DNA from: Cliona cf. orientalis
Taxonomy: Eukaryota; Porifera; Demospongiae; Clionaida; Clionaidae
Assembly (NCBI GenBank): GCA_963930775.1
Contig: OZ005700.1
Location: forward strand, 620,001-684,000
DNA: 64,000 nucleotides
Reading direction: 5' to 3'
Made by a program: the position numbers and the translations under genes. The notes beneath the pieces are model-generated. The model was not told where the DNA came from, did not search any database, and saw only the letters and a program-made list of their open reading frames with translations. Within the stretch, counting starts at the first letter, position 1, and each line of letters begins with the position of its first letter. Below are positions 12,602-25,000 of the stretch, piece by piece.

Positions 12602-15087
12602 ATGTTCCGCTATTTTCTCCACAGTTTTGCAATCGCAACTCTTCTTTTATCGGTGGCGGACGCGCTCAGGCTTGCTTTTGAGCGTGGTGATCATGGTACT
12701 GGAAATATTATCACCCTGATGTGCTCCAACGACCAAGGCACCAGGATGAATATCGATAGCGTCAAATTCTTCGTCAACCGCACCAGTACACCTGACGAGA
12801 TGAGTCTTGACCAAATGATAGTGGTGCACCCAAGTGAAGATGAAACGAGTATAAGTTTCGAAATCACTGGAGAATTGGAAGGATACTACGTTTGTGGCAC
12901 TCTTACTCCGCAGACTACCAGCGACAACTCTGTGCCTTTAATTGGTGAGTTTTAATAGTAGACTTCACATAGTCTCGCGCGCCAGCCCCTCCTTATACCT
13001 GACTGACACTCGTTAATTTCAGTTCTACCAACAAACGATGGGTTTCTGGAAGGACGTGAAATCTACGCATCAGGTGGCAGTAAAGCACGTATCCCTTGCT
13101 CTTTTCAGCCTGGAATGCTGCAAGCATGCTACTTTGGTGAATGGTACAAAAACACTACTCGAATTTTCAGCATTTCCCAACCTAGTAATGAGGACATGAT
13201 TTGTGGAAGTGTCAGTCCTGGTCGTCAGATCACGAACATGAATGCAAGCAAGTATCGGGTGGACGAAGAGACTTTCGAGTTGATCATATCTTCAGTGAAT
13301 GCAAGAGACGACAGTGGTCCATATCAGTGCCAGCTGTTCGTGTTGAATCCAGCTAGCGGACAAACAAGCCGATTCCGTTCAATGCCAGTCAACTTGACAA
13401 TTGATGGTAAGATATTATTATCCAGTTAAGTTGTTAGGCCATCGGTCCAAAATACATACAAGCCCAGAATGCACTTCCTGGATCTGCAACAATTGGACAT
13501 GGTTGTATGATTGCAGCAGATTATCATAGTATTGTAACCATTACGGAATGCATGTAAACACTGGTGGTTTATTCATTACCAAGCATCATAATAGTATGTA
13601 TGCGAGCTCACATTTTTGTACTTAATGATTGAAACTAATGAGTGAGCTTGGATATTATTATTGTAGACCAATTATATTAAATATTATGTGTCATACAATA
13701 CCAACATAATAAACATGGATCCCGTAATAATTGAATATGCAGGGCAGCCAAACATTTTGGAAGGAGGTGCACCCAGAGATGTGATTGTCGGACTAGAAAC
13801 AGACGGAGAGGAACTACTCAGGACAGCTACGTTTGAGTGTGTGGCGCTGGGTCGACCTGTTCCGATTATCAACTGGTACTACATCATTGTTAATCAGGAC
13901 GGCACTATGGGTACAAAGAAACGGTTATCTAATGACGACAGATTCAATATTACAAGTAATAGTGGTAGCGAAGATCGAACCAGACGCTTCCAACGAACAA
14001 GCATGCTGACAATGTCCGTGACAGAAAATGATGGGGGTATCATCAAATGCCAAACTGGAGCCTCTTTTAAGGATGCATATCTTACAGTGTTAAGTAAGTT
14101 TCACTGGGCTATTAATGATGACTGATTTTATTGAATACATGGTTCTCCCCATTATGACCACATCAAATCTATGACTGTGGTGGTGGTGGTGGTGGGGGGG
14201 GGGGGGGCTGCGACCAGGGAATATAGCAGGGACCCTTTACACATGATCATGTATTGTGTGTTATTGATTGTGCATAGGTAAGCCGTCCATCAGCATCATA
14301 ACCTCACTGAGGGGAGAGATAGTGTACACGATCAGGCTACCAGTGCACCTTAATCGTCCAGTGAAGCTAAACTTTGCATATCAGGATGTTGAAAACAGGG
14401 GAATTGTTTACGATCGTGATAGTCAGCCTGTTGAGATCTTTAATGACACCAGTGAGATCACCTACCATGAGATTGAGGGACAAGTGCCAGACAAATGCAA
14501 AAAGTGCCATGTCATTGTATCGCTCACCGCACAAATGGGTAGCCAAGTTAAGCAAGGACTCTCGGTCACCAGTCAAGATGTGATAGGCAAGTAGACTTGA
14601 AAATTTACAGTCTGTGTTAGTTATTAATTTTTTTCTTAATTGCACAGATGTCGAAGCAAGAACACCTCAGGAGAAAATAGACCACCTAACCGCAATAGCT
14701 ATCGGTATTGGCCTAACTCTGGGTATTATTATTTTGGTAATAATCATTGCAGTGGTAAGCTGCTGTCTGATATATGTATGCTTGAAGCAAAGACAATCAA
14801 AAATAAACCTGGAAAAGAACAAGAAAAAGGTTTTCAATGACGTAGAGGATTTAGGGAAAGATGTGATTCTCATGGAAAAACATATCAACAACGAGGATCT
14901 GAGGATGGAGATGGTAGCCAGGATCAAAACTAAGCTGCAAAAGCTGGAGAAGTTCATAACTACAGATTTTGACGATGTTTCAAGTAATTCACCACGGGTG
15001 GACCTGGAACAGGTTGACAAAGACCTCGAAGGCATTCTCTCAAAATATGAGATACCGCAAGGGCAAGTACAGCAGCTTTCTTCATAG
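12602..15087 (+). CDS. Ig-domain type I membrane receptor 2
   Basis: Exons 12602-12944, 13023-13406, 13743-14093, 14278-14586 and 14648-15087 give 608 aa. A signal peptide (FRYFLHSFAIATLLLSVADA) is followed by Ig domain 1 (F strand LEGYYVCG) and Ig domain 2, which has an extra-Cys motif CYFGEWYKN and DSGPYQC. Ig domain 3 has TFECVALGRPVPIINW and GGIIKC. A FnIII-like domain with a KCKKC island, a TM helix (GLTLGIIILVIIIAVVSCCL) and a ~110-residue charged coiled-coil-prone tail without kinase or ITIM follow. Intron 4 uses a GC donor (ATAG|GCAAGT at 14587), kept because phase and homology with receptor 3 require the junction. The last exon is 440 nt, the same length as that of receptor 3. The exon 3 acceptor at 13742 is the best of several, so a few residues there are uncertain. 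Confidence 0.82.
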
Positions 15088-16829
15088 CATGACTCACATA
15101 CATGTATACCAACGCACTCAAATAATATGTAGTATTCTCAGTGCTTTCGTCAATATTCACACCTAGATATGCAATGTTTTTGTGGCAATAATTATTCACA
15201 ATTACAATGTTCTCTCTTTTTGTCCAAGTGTGTTTGACTATGGTGGCCCAGAATTCAAAGGGCCATCCATCTTAGCAGTTTTTCAAAGTTGCATTTTTTT
15301 CAATTTTGCACTTTTATAAACATGCAGTTTGTCTATCATGCACTTTTACAAACTTGCTATTTTTCAATTTGCTTATCTACATCCCCAATACCCCAATAGT
15401 AAGATAAGATCTAGTGAAAACTATGATGTGTATGCACAGGAGATGCACATTATATAACTGTGGTACTTGGTGCACACTATACAATGTCATAGCAGCGCCA
15501 TAATTTAATAAATGTTTAGTCACACCATCAATAATTAATTGGTAAGATATACCACTACATAGTTTTTAATAATTACTCCCTTCTTTCACTGTTTCCTGGG
15601 TCCGGCCGGGGATGGTCAGTACTCTGACTGCCTAATCTAATTTACAGAAGTTTCCCCTCATGAGTGCAGAACCCATATTATATCGACCCCCCACCACCAC
15701 CTTCATCTAACATGTAGTTATGTAATGAGGATTACATCACTCAGAGAAATGAATGACATCGTATCCTTCTAATGCATAATTATACCACAGTGGACTTTTC
15801 TGTACATTGACTTAGCCCCTCTCTCCCATACTCCCCATGCACCACATTACACACATGTGCACACATGCGCTTGACAGCAAAAGTAACTAATTATTGTTTC
15901 TGTAAGAAGTGCAATCATACCCTGTGGCATCCACCATGATGAATATCCAGTATTCATCCACAGTAAATACATGCCTGGAAACACCCTCCTTGTTTACCCA
16001 ATATCTATATATGGCATGGCATCCTTCAGATAGGGCAAGTCATAAAATTTAATTAATAATCATGAATAATTATAGCGAATGCCAGTCCCAGGTTATTTCC
16101 CTTTGTTGGAAATGATATCATAGTCTGGGTACATACCATGATGGGTATATACAGCTTCAAAGCTTCTGTTGTCCAACCCTCAACTAGCATGTGGGCTGGT
16201 TTATGGGGTTTTTTTTTGTTTTTGTTTTTTAATTTGCTAAACCGTGCAAATAATAACCATTATATTAATTTTATTATGTACGAGTTGGGAGTTCATGCTT
16301 AGGTAGGAAAATATAAGTGACATTGAGTGACCTTAAAAGCAGTTCAACAAGGCAGGAAATTAATAGAGGCTTTATAATAGTAGAGCCTCCATTACATTAT
16401 TATTATTATTATTATTATTATTATGAAGAAGTGACTCAAATGGGTGTAAATTTGGAACTTCATGGATGTAATGGCTTCTGCCAACTCAAATAAGTTATTA
16501 CAGTACTCGTGATTAAAGATAAACAGGAATATTGACAGAGTAGATAGTGGAGATCATTATTATTTTCACAAGTTGAAAACTAAACTGCTATATAATTATA
16601 TAAAATTAATGATCATAAGTATATATTATGCCTAATTGTTTATTTTCACATGCCAGCCAGCTCACTATTGAAACCTTTCTACACACTCTACTTGAGCTTC
16701 TGCACCAGCTAGAGCATTGAAGCCTTAATGTGGAATCACTGTTACAGTATCCATTATCAGTTTTCTATTTTTTATCCGAACTCTGATTAGGCTGACCGGA
16801 AGCGGAAATGTTAAACGAATAAAAGTAGC
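15088..16829. other. Intergenic region between receptors 2 and 3
   Basis: A possible poly(A) signal AATAAA lies at 15507-15512 and an (ATT)n tract near 16395-16424. The rest is AT-rich without a supported exon. No clear TATA box precedes receptor 3. Confidence 0.55.
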
Positions 16830-19800
16830 ATGCAAAGCGTACCGAAATTACGAATGAATGCTGCGTTACTCGACATGCTTGGTTTGTTGGTGCTTGCCCT
16901 ACTGCTCCTGCAGTCTGCGTCCCAGTCTGAATATACAATCCAGTTTGGTAGAGCTGGAGACGTTATCATCTTAGGCTGTCGCCATTCCAGTGGTCAATTG
17001 CTGCAGGTCAATACTACAATTCGCTACTGGCTCAATAGAACCGATAGCGTGCGACCTAGAGATGATTTTGAAGACGACCTCCAGGTTAGACTTGGCTCTG
17101 GATTAATACTGTCAAATCCACCTGAATCAGATAGGCCGTCCGCTACTTTTCCCCTCACGCCCGATCTTGAGGGGCGATACACTTGTGGGGAGAAAATGTC
17201 CGAGAATAGTGTTATTGAAAGTGATCCCATACTTCTGGCATGTAAGTGCTAGTAAAGGTTAAATTTAATATTATATTTTGTATGTGTTTCACCATACTGC
17301 AGCTCAGCTCAGGGAAGGCATCCGTGATAATATGGCTATTACACGGCAGTCTGGAGAGGCTGTTACCCTTGACTGTCCTTATGAAGTTGGAAGGCTGAGT
17401 GGCTGCTATTTTGGAGGATGGTTAAAGAACCAAACCCGAGTGATTGATATTGGAAGCCCTGGACCACGTTGTGCAAATGTCAAGGACAGTATGTCTGAAG
17501 GTGCAAAGTATTCGATAGACAGGAGCACGTTTTCTCTGACTATTAGAAATCTTGTGGCAACTGACAGTGATGTCTATACGTGTGATTTATCACTGGTAGA
17601 TCCGGCTACTCCAAATGGACAAACAGTACGTATACCGGGTACGGCTCGACCAGCTACCAACACCTTATCTGTTGATGGTGAGATTACAATTTTATGCCAT
17701 CAATGATAGCTCATGCAACAATAATATTTAATAATTATTTTTAGTGCCTGCACTAATAATCGATGGACCAAACGATACTATTGTGGACATGGATAGTACA
17801 ACGGGAGAACTGCGCACTTCTTCTACATTTGAGTGCATAGGTAACTAAAATTTAATATATTTTAATCTATTTTGAAAGAAGTTTGATCATGTAGCTGTTG
17901 GCCTGCCTGCTCCAACCATAACTTGGATTTACACTGCAAGTTTGACAGGCGAAGTACAAAGTCTTGATGACATTGCTGAAATATCGGATGAGGGTCCGGA
18001 GGTGATTCAAAGTGGGATATATAATGGGCGCAATCAAGTCAGAAGCACTTTAACTCTGTCCATCAAACCTACTGACGGTGGCAATGTGACTTGTCAGGCA
18101 GGCTCTGATCGATCTGATGCTCGTCTCACTGTGCTTAGTAAGTTTAATCTATGCTCTAATTAAAATTAATAATAATTAATAATAATTATGTTAGTGCGTG
18201 TACCACAAGAAGCTATCCCAGCGCCCACATGCAGTAGAAGTGCCATGCATATTCATCAATGGGGACATATATACATTATCAGGGTTTCATCTAGCAATAA
18301 AATTGAAATGTGGAGTGTGATAATATAAGGCCACAGCAATTTGATATAATATATCCTGTTTCTCATCCACCGCCCACATAGACTTCCAGGATATTAACTT
18401 GTACAGAAACACTCCTTGTACAAGCACTGCATTGTAAATATTAGAACAGCCACTTGAAAAACACGAGTTCCTCCATGCAAAGATGCATAGTCCATAGATC
18501 GATCTAGAATTAGAGGGTGGAAAGGACAAATTAACTGTCACATATAAGTAGCTCATAAACTTGAACGCACGAGGTCACTCTAATTAAAGTGCACTACAAA
18601 ATAACATCAATTCAGTGTCCCTGTGGCCGAATCACGTGCTGTGTTTTTTTGGCTGTGTTTGTAAACAATGCCGCCCGCCTGTGTTGATTTTTTATATTAA
18701 TTGCATTGGATGAGAAATAGACAAATATTAAATTGCTATGGCCTAAGCGAGTAGGCCACGGGGTAAGTATCAAGCATATTGAATTTTGCTATGTATGATA
18801 GTGTGTACTGTATGACGTTCTCGAGCTGACTTGGACCACTATTATAAGTTGTTATAGCTAACAGGCTGCTCCCTTTTTTGATAGACTATTATACGTATCT
18901 GAGCTGGTAGGAGTAATCAAATTTTTGAAAATGAATAATTCTAGTTATTATACCTGGCAGCGAAACAATCGATCACCACCAGCGCCCTCATTGTATATTA
19001 TAAGTATATACAAGTCTTGAAGAGCTTTATCGATATCTCAATTGATCTTCTCTTAACAGGTGCTCCTTCAAGTATAGAATTATTCCGGTCATGCGATGGC
19101 AGTGAACTGTTTTACGAAATAAATCTGCCAGTTCCTCTTAATCGCCTCGCTGCATTGGAATTTTTGTATATCAGCAGTAACAATGATATTACACGCATGT
19201 CCACTGCTATGGAATTCAGTGGCACTGACAGAATTTTCTATCGTGAAGATGGCAGTGAATTGAGATTTTCAAGTTATCGCATTAGAATTGCACTCAGCAT
19301 TGCAACTGGAAATCGACTGAGACAAGGACCTTCATTTACAAGCATACAAACTATCAGTAAGTTATATTAAATTTTTGGAAGTAACAGTTACTATTGTATA
19401 ATTATCACAGATAGGAATGCAATATCAGAAGGAGCAATAATTGGAATATCTGCCGGTGTCGGTGCATTCATTGTTGGTCTGGTGCTCTTTTCTTGCGTCT
19501 TATTCATAGTAGGACTATATTGTACCACTAAAGGATACTTTAAAACTGCAAGAGATGCAATACGTGACATTAAAGCGCTTGGTAAAGATGTTAGTGAACC
19601 AGAAGTGTTTCAGAACAGGATTAATGACCTTACAGAAGCACTCGATAGAATAGAAAAGCGCCTACGATTGAGACCTGATGGTGATTCCGACCTCGATACA
19701 GAACGAGAACTATTAAGAGATGCCAAACGAGCCAAGGAACTTGCACAGGCCTTGTCTGCCGTGTCCTCCAGTGCGTTAACTGAACAACAAACACAACAGA

Positions 19801-19850
19801 CCTCCATTGACACAAAACCCACAGCTGAAGAGCTAGAGACCACAGTGTGA
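16830..19850 (+). CDS. Ig-domain type I membrane receptor 3
   Basis: Exons 16830-17241, 17303-17677, 17745-17840, 17895-18137, 19060-19356 and 19411-19850 give 620 aa. The start ATG at 16830 begins a signal peptide (LLVLALLLLQSASQS); Met at 16854 is an alternative. Ig 1 has LEGRYTCG. Ig 2 has CYFGGWLKN and SDVYTC, the same extra-Cys pattern as receptor 2. Ig 3 is split by a 54-bp intron between the B-strand Cys (TFECI) and the C-strand Trp (TITWIY), which receptor 2 lacks. A FnIII-like domain on one exon, a TM helix with a glycine-rich face, and a coiled-coil-prone tail (ALGKDV; compare DLGKDV in receptor 2) follow. No signalling motif is visible. The 922-bp intron before the FnIII exon holds nothing recognisable. 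Confidence 0.85.
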
Positions 19851-20701
19851 TATCATACTCAAGTTAGTGAATTAGTTCCATATTTAATATTAACACATTT
19901 GCCTGTATTATATAGCTCGATGTTCTTAGAGTATGTAGCATGTTTATTATGTGGAGTGTGCTCAAACATCCTGTTGTCATTTCGGGAATTAACCTAGCTT
20001 GTATGTGAAATAGCCAATGGGATTGGTGGGATCAAAGTAATACTACCACTCTTAATTCAGTTTGAGAGAGAGATCCTCGTAGTCGCCATCACCAATCTCA
20101 CAAGTCTCATGCCTCAATCATTAGCAACACATGATAATGGTTGTCATTGATATATACATTGCAACGTATAAACTGGTTTATATCCCTTTTACATAGTTTT
20201 CTAGCACAATTATTCTATTGCACAGCTAAGTGTGCGATCTTAGGGTGTACATTGCAATATTAATTCCTTTAGGGTGTTCTAGATACTGAGGTAACAGTTA
20301 GGATTATGAAGTATAATTAGGTGTAGGGAGGGAATTGGTGACCAAAGGTTCAAGAACGCAAGCCAGCTGGCTGTGTGCATACACACCACCAGACCATACA
20401 GACTTGGTACATGGTTTACACAGGTACAGGAAGCATAATATTATGCGCAATAATTGAATTGACACTTGCCACGTGCAAGAATGTACCACGCTTCTCTTGA
20501 TCAAGAAACTAAAAGGATGCTACTATTGACCAAACTGATGCTCACCTGGTATACTGTTTGGGCTCGGCCTGGGGATTTCAATAATTAATTGTGGTACCGT
20601 TTCTCATCCATTGGCCATAGTAGTAGTTATAATATTATTATAGGCTCCCTGGCTCAACAGGGCAATGCACAACAACAGTGCCGCCCAGCAGTGAATTGCA
20701 G
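19851..20701. other. Intergenic region after receptor 3
   Basis: AT-rich sequence with no supported exon. Small reading frames on both strands show no family resemblance. Confidence 0.5.
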
Positions 20702-21269
20702 ATTATAACAATATGGGGACGATAACATACAGGGAGGTGGACGAGCCACCGTACGAGGTGTATCATGTCAGCACTGCTCTCATTGGAGTAGACAGCAGTC
20801 AACGAATCATGGGACCTCACACAATCCGAGAGGAAGTAATTGGTATGTATAATATACATCTAATCAGTTACGTAAGACTCAGTCAATTGAAATGGGGAGG
20901 GAAGAGTGGGGGCATTAGAGTGGGGAGTTAAGGAAATGTTTGAAATTCTCGAGAAATCCAAACTCCCAGAGGAATTAAGAAGTGAAGAGCAACTTAAACA
21001 AAGCTTCCTAGAATCCGTGTAGAGTTTGATGCAGATGAAGAATCATACACCCAGTTCCGCAGGGATTCATTAATTTTGTTGTTGGATTCAAATGTGTTGA
21101 TAAGGACAAGTTCATTGCAGCGTTTGATAAGATCAAGGACAAAGTTTCACAAACTGAAGATGACGCCGCTAGATATAGCGCTGGTGATGAAGTTGAAGCG
21201 ATAGCGAATCGACCCGAAGCTCGTCCCACTAATCAGGAGTTTCGTAGTCATATTGGTCAAGATACCTAG
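20702..21269 (+). pseudogene. Frame-broken gene remnant, unrecognised
   Basis: Coding-like peptide stretches follow one another in different forward frames. 20702-20841 reads GTITYREVDEPPYEVYHV and ends at a possible donor. About 20935-21020 reads MFEILEKSKLPEELRSEEQL, then a stop. About 21010-21065 reads RVEFDADEESYTQFRRDS. About 21064-21269 reads FVVGFKCVDKDKFIAAFDKI and ends in a stop. Transitions between the second and fourth pieces need frameshifts or tiny introns that I cannot place. A decayed single gene is the simplest reading; a living gene with unusual splicing is the alternative. The family is not recognised. Confidence 0.4.
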
Positions 21270-21708
21270 CTATGGAGATAACAGTATAGATGCAGCTACA
21301 CCATAATAATTATGTGACCACCCAGTTATAGCTTGTATGATATTGTAGTGTAGTGATAGTGCATCCAAAATATTATTGATGTCCTGGATTAGTCACATGG
21401 CACCATAAAAATTTAATTAACAATAAATTTTAGTTTTGGTCACAAAGCACTGTGGGCCTGGTTGTTTATGGGGGTCATTACCTGGGATTTCCCCCTACAT
21501 ACACATTCATTACTACCAAAAAAGTAAAAATTATTCAATCATCTGACTTCATATTTACAAACAGAATCTGAGGAATATCCAAAGGATTCTCAACCCATGT
21601 TTAAGTTAATAATAAAGTATGCTCTGTATACTGTGGATTGCTAGGTTGTATGGCGGTGGTCCTCTTGGTATGGCCACTGAGATCCGTGGTGGTTCCCCTG
21701 GACCTCCC

Positions 21709-21740
<32 letters not shown>

Positions 21741-22008
21741 ACAAAAATAGTGCCTGCGGCTCCTGACCAAACTAGGCAGAATCATTAGTATTTGAGTGAT
21801 ACAGTTTCCTGTATGGTTAATGAGAAACAAGACAGTAAGTGAATATGATCACCATCACATACATTTGTATATACACACACACCTACACTCCGGATAAGAT
21901 ACAAAATCACAGACAACAGGAAAAGGAGGATTGTTATGAATAACATAATATTATAATTATAGTTATTATGAGACCTGTTAGATAATCCTAATACTACAGA
22001 CATTCAAT
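21270..22008. other. Intergenic region with poly-C/poly-A tract
   Basis: Mostly AT-rich. A run of 19 C followed by 11 A lies at 21706-21735. No gene is supported. The region follows the 3' end of the minus-strand Tudor gene. Confidence 0.55.
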
Positions 22009-25000
22009 TCATGAAACAGCAACACCAGCTTCGACTAGTGCCTTTGAGAAATCTTCACAAGTTCCTGATCTAAGTGATACTTCAATGATATTAGCCTCGC
22101 TCACTCTCACTACAGTGGCCGTCATGAATTCACTCCCTCCCGCCAGCTCCTTCAACTTCTCCATGGCTTCTGGCCTCCATTTTGAGTCCTCCTCCACAGC
22201 TGGCTTCACTCCAGTCAGCGAGCAGGTGATTGCCTGCTTGGGCAGCGTGATGAAACCCTCAGGAAGCCTACGAATGTTAGTCAGTGGTAGACGTTCACAT
22301 CTACCGTAGTCAACTAATAGGACTTCGGCACTACCTGAGCCTCCAGCAGGTTCAAAGGTCACCACCTGGGCTCGGTACCATGTTAGATTGGTTGATAGTC
22401 GTGCGAGAATTAGCTGACCAGGCGAGAGAGAGGAGGGGGAAGTGTCGGATAGGTCCGAAGCCGTGCATTCGATGTCGGCCATTAGTGTGTCGAGCAGTTT
22501 GGCGTTTGAGTGTAGCTGGCATGAAAAGTTCGAGGGGTTTAGTCCGGTGGAGAGAACTAGCTCAAGTTCCTGGCCCACAGTGAAGGTCATGTCCGCGTAG
22601 CACAGCCTAGCACCTGTCCATGTGTGTTGCATGGTAATATATTATTGTCATCTTCTTGTGTACACACACACACACACACACACACGTGTGCCCATGTAGG
22701 TAACACACATACGCATGTGGTATGTTCATTAGTGCATGTACACGTGCATGTTACAATTATTCATGTACAGTACATGTACATGTACATAATGTACGTTTAA
22801 TCATAAAATGAAAGTTTATTCATGCACACAGAATAGTTTACACAAACTCACACACACAACACCTCAACAAAAGACAGGCAACACTAATTCACAGAAACAC
22901 TGGGATAGCTTTTTGGGCAGCAGCAGCCCTTAGCCCTTAGAGCCTGAGAAGGATGCCGCCACTCAGTCTCAGCTCCCTATCCAGTGCTGGGACCTCAAGT
23001 CTCCATTAATGGTCATCCCTGGAAGCCACCTGGTCTACCTCAGTAACCTTTACACACTTAATTAATTTGTATTTCCTTCTTGTCTCCCTCTACCACCCCC
23101 CTCTTGTTTATACTACAAACAGCGAGCAGGTAGGGATGCCCCCCATACTACAAATAATTTTTTTTTTTTTAACCTCAAGAGGGACACTATGCAGGCAACC
23201 TTGAGACAGAGAATGGCATCTGTGCATGTCCATACACTAAAAGTACAAAGTCAATCTTTCTCTCTTGCTTTCAGGGCTAACTCGGATTGTCTTGACCTTT
23301 CAGTCTATAGATAGTTACACTAAAAATAATTAGTACTTAATCTTGGTCATGACTCAAAATGAGACAAGCCCGCACACAGTCAAAAAACTGGTCACGTTAA
23401 ATTGTCAAAATTTAACGATCCCATCAACTACAAATTCATAGGAGCAGTACAATATTATGCAGTAATCAAAGTGGGAAAGGATGATTATTTAATAATTACT
23501 TAATAATCACCCTCTTTAGTGAAAAGTTAACAGAGCTGCAGGCGTGCACACGTACAGAGTGGGCCACACACATCAATGCTTACCTGATGTTGCCAAGTCC
23601 AGATCAGACAGACACGGCTTCACGTCCTCTCTGGTCCCATTCCCATTCACCAATTCCATCACAGTCTCGGAATCGGACTCACCAACACCTCCCTCCTCCT
23701 CCTCCTCCTCCCTGCTGGCTTCAACCGCTGGTACCAGCTCCGAGGCAGCCAGAGGCACATCTGGGATCGCCACGACAGAGATAGCTTCACTGGTCGACGG
23801 CTCTGTCAAGTCTTGAGCAGCGTCTGCCCATTCATCTTCACTACCAAGGCTGTTCTGAGACAGACGTTTAGAACCTGATTCATTCTGAGCTTCTCCTCCG
23901 TCTAAATCATTGCTAATTTCATGCGGCTTTTCACTGCATGTTCCGTCCATTTCGGTAGGCTTGGCTGCTTGATCTCCTTCAACGGCGACCTCCCTGTCTT
24001 GATCAGCGGTCGGCTGTGGAGTGGGGGTCCTCGTACGCAGTGTGACAGTCTCGTCACCCGTGGAGACGGAATACACACACTCTTCAGCTTCACCTTGGCG
24101 ATGGGTTGCCAAATCTCCAACAGCCTTCATCACTTCAGCATCTAGTAGGGCCTCCTCATCATCATCATTCACTGTACCATCCTCTGTAGCAACACTATCG
24201 TCTAATTCGATCTTTTTTGGTTCACGAAGTTTCTCGATAAGAGCCTCACGGATATCGACCTCCTCTCCACTGGCCAAACGCTTGATGACCTTTACCACGT
24301 ACCCACCATCATCGCTGGCCTCAATTACCTCCAAATAGAGCCCACTGCTGTCCTCTTTAGCTCTCTTGGTGTCAGTGAGCTGGGCGAACTGTTTGATGCA
24401 GCCGATGGGCCACATAAGCTCCCACGGCTCTCCGGCAAACTGTAGCGGGTTGAGGTCGTTCTCTCTGAGGACTGGCAGGCTACAAGACACACAGAGAGTG
24501 GGAAGAGCATCTGCAAATCTCTTCTTAAGATGTCTCACTCTGTCTAGCGAAAGGGTCTCCGTGTTGCCATGGTCCACATAGGTCACACGGATAGAGTTTG
24601 GCTCGTGTCCCATGGAGTCTATCTCGGCACGGCGCCAGCAGCTGTCCTTCATGGAGCACGCAGAAACTGGTAGGCCTTTCTTAGGTACACTGACTGTCAA
24701 AGCATCTTCTTCTCCAAATACGTATCCTTGACGACCGATATCATCCATCAGGTCACCTAGCTCTTTCTCTTTAGTGGCCACTCGACAGACAAATTCCTCC
24801 AGAGTGGCTACAGTGATCACCTCTGCCAAATACTGCTGCCCGACTTCAAGAGATAGCTTGGTGAATGACGTGGCAATCTCTAGGGGGGCGTCGCTGGGTA
24901 CGTCGGAGGGAGGTAGAGGGAGGGGCTCCTCTAGGTCTTCAGCAACGGCTGTACTTGGAGGAGCAGAACTCACTTGAATGTCAGCTGTCTCAGCAGTGGT

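Noticed and set aside
13667..13742. Upstream extension of receptor 2 exon 3
   Set aside because: The open stretch after TTGTAG is in the wrong phase for the preceding exon; the acceptor at 13742 keeps phase 1.
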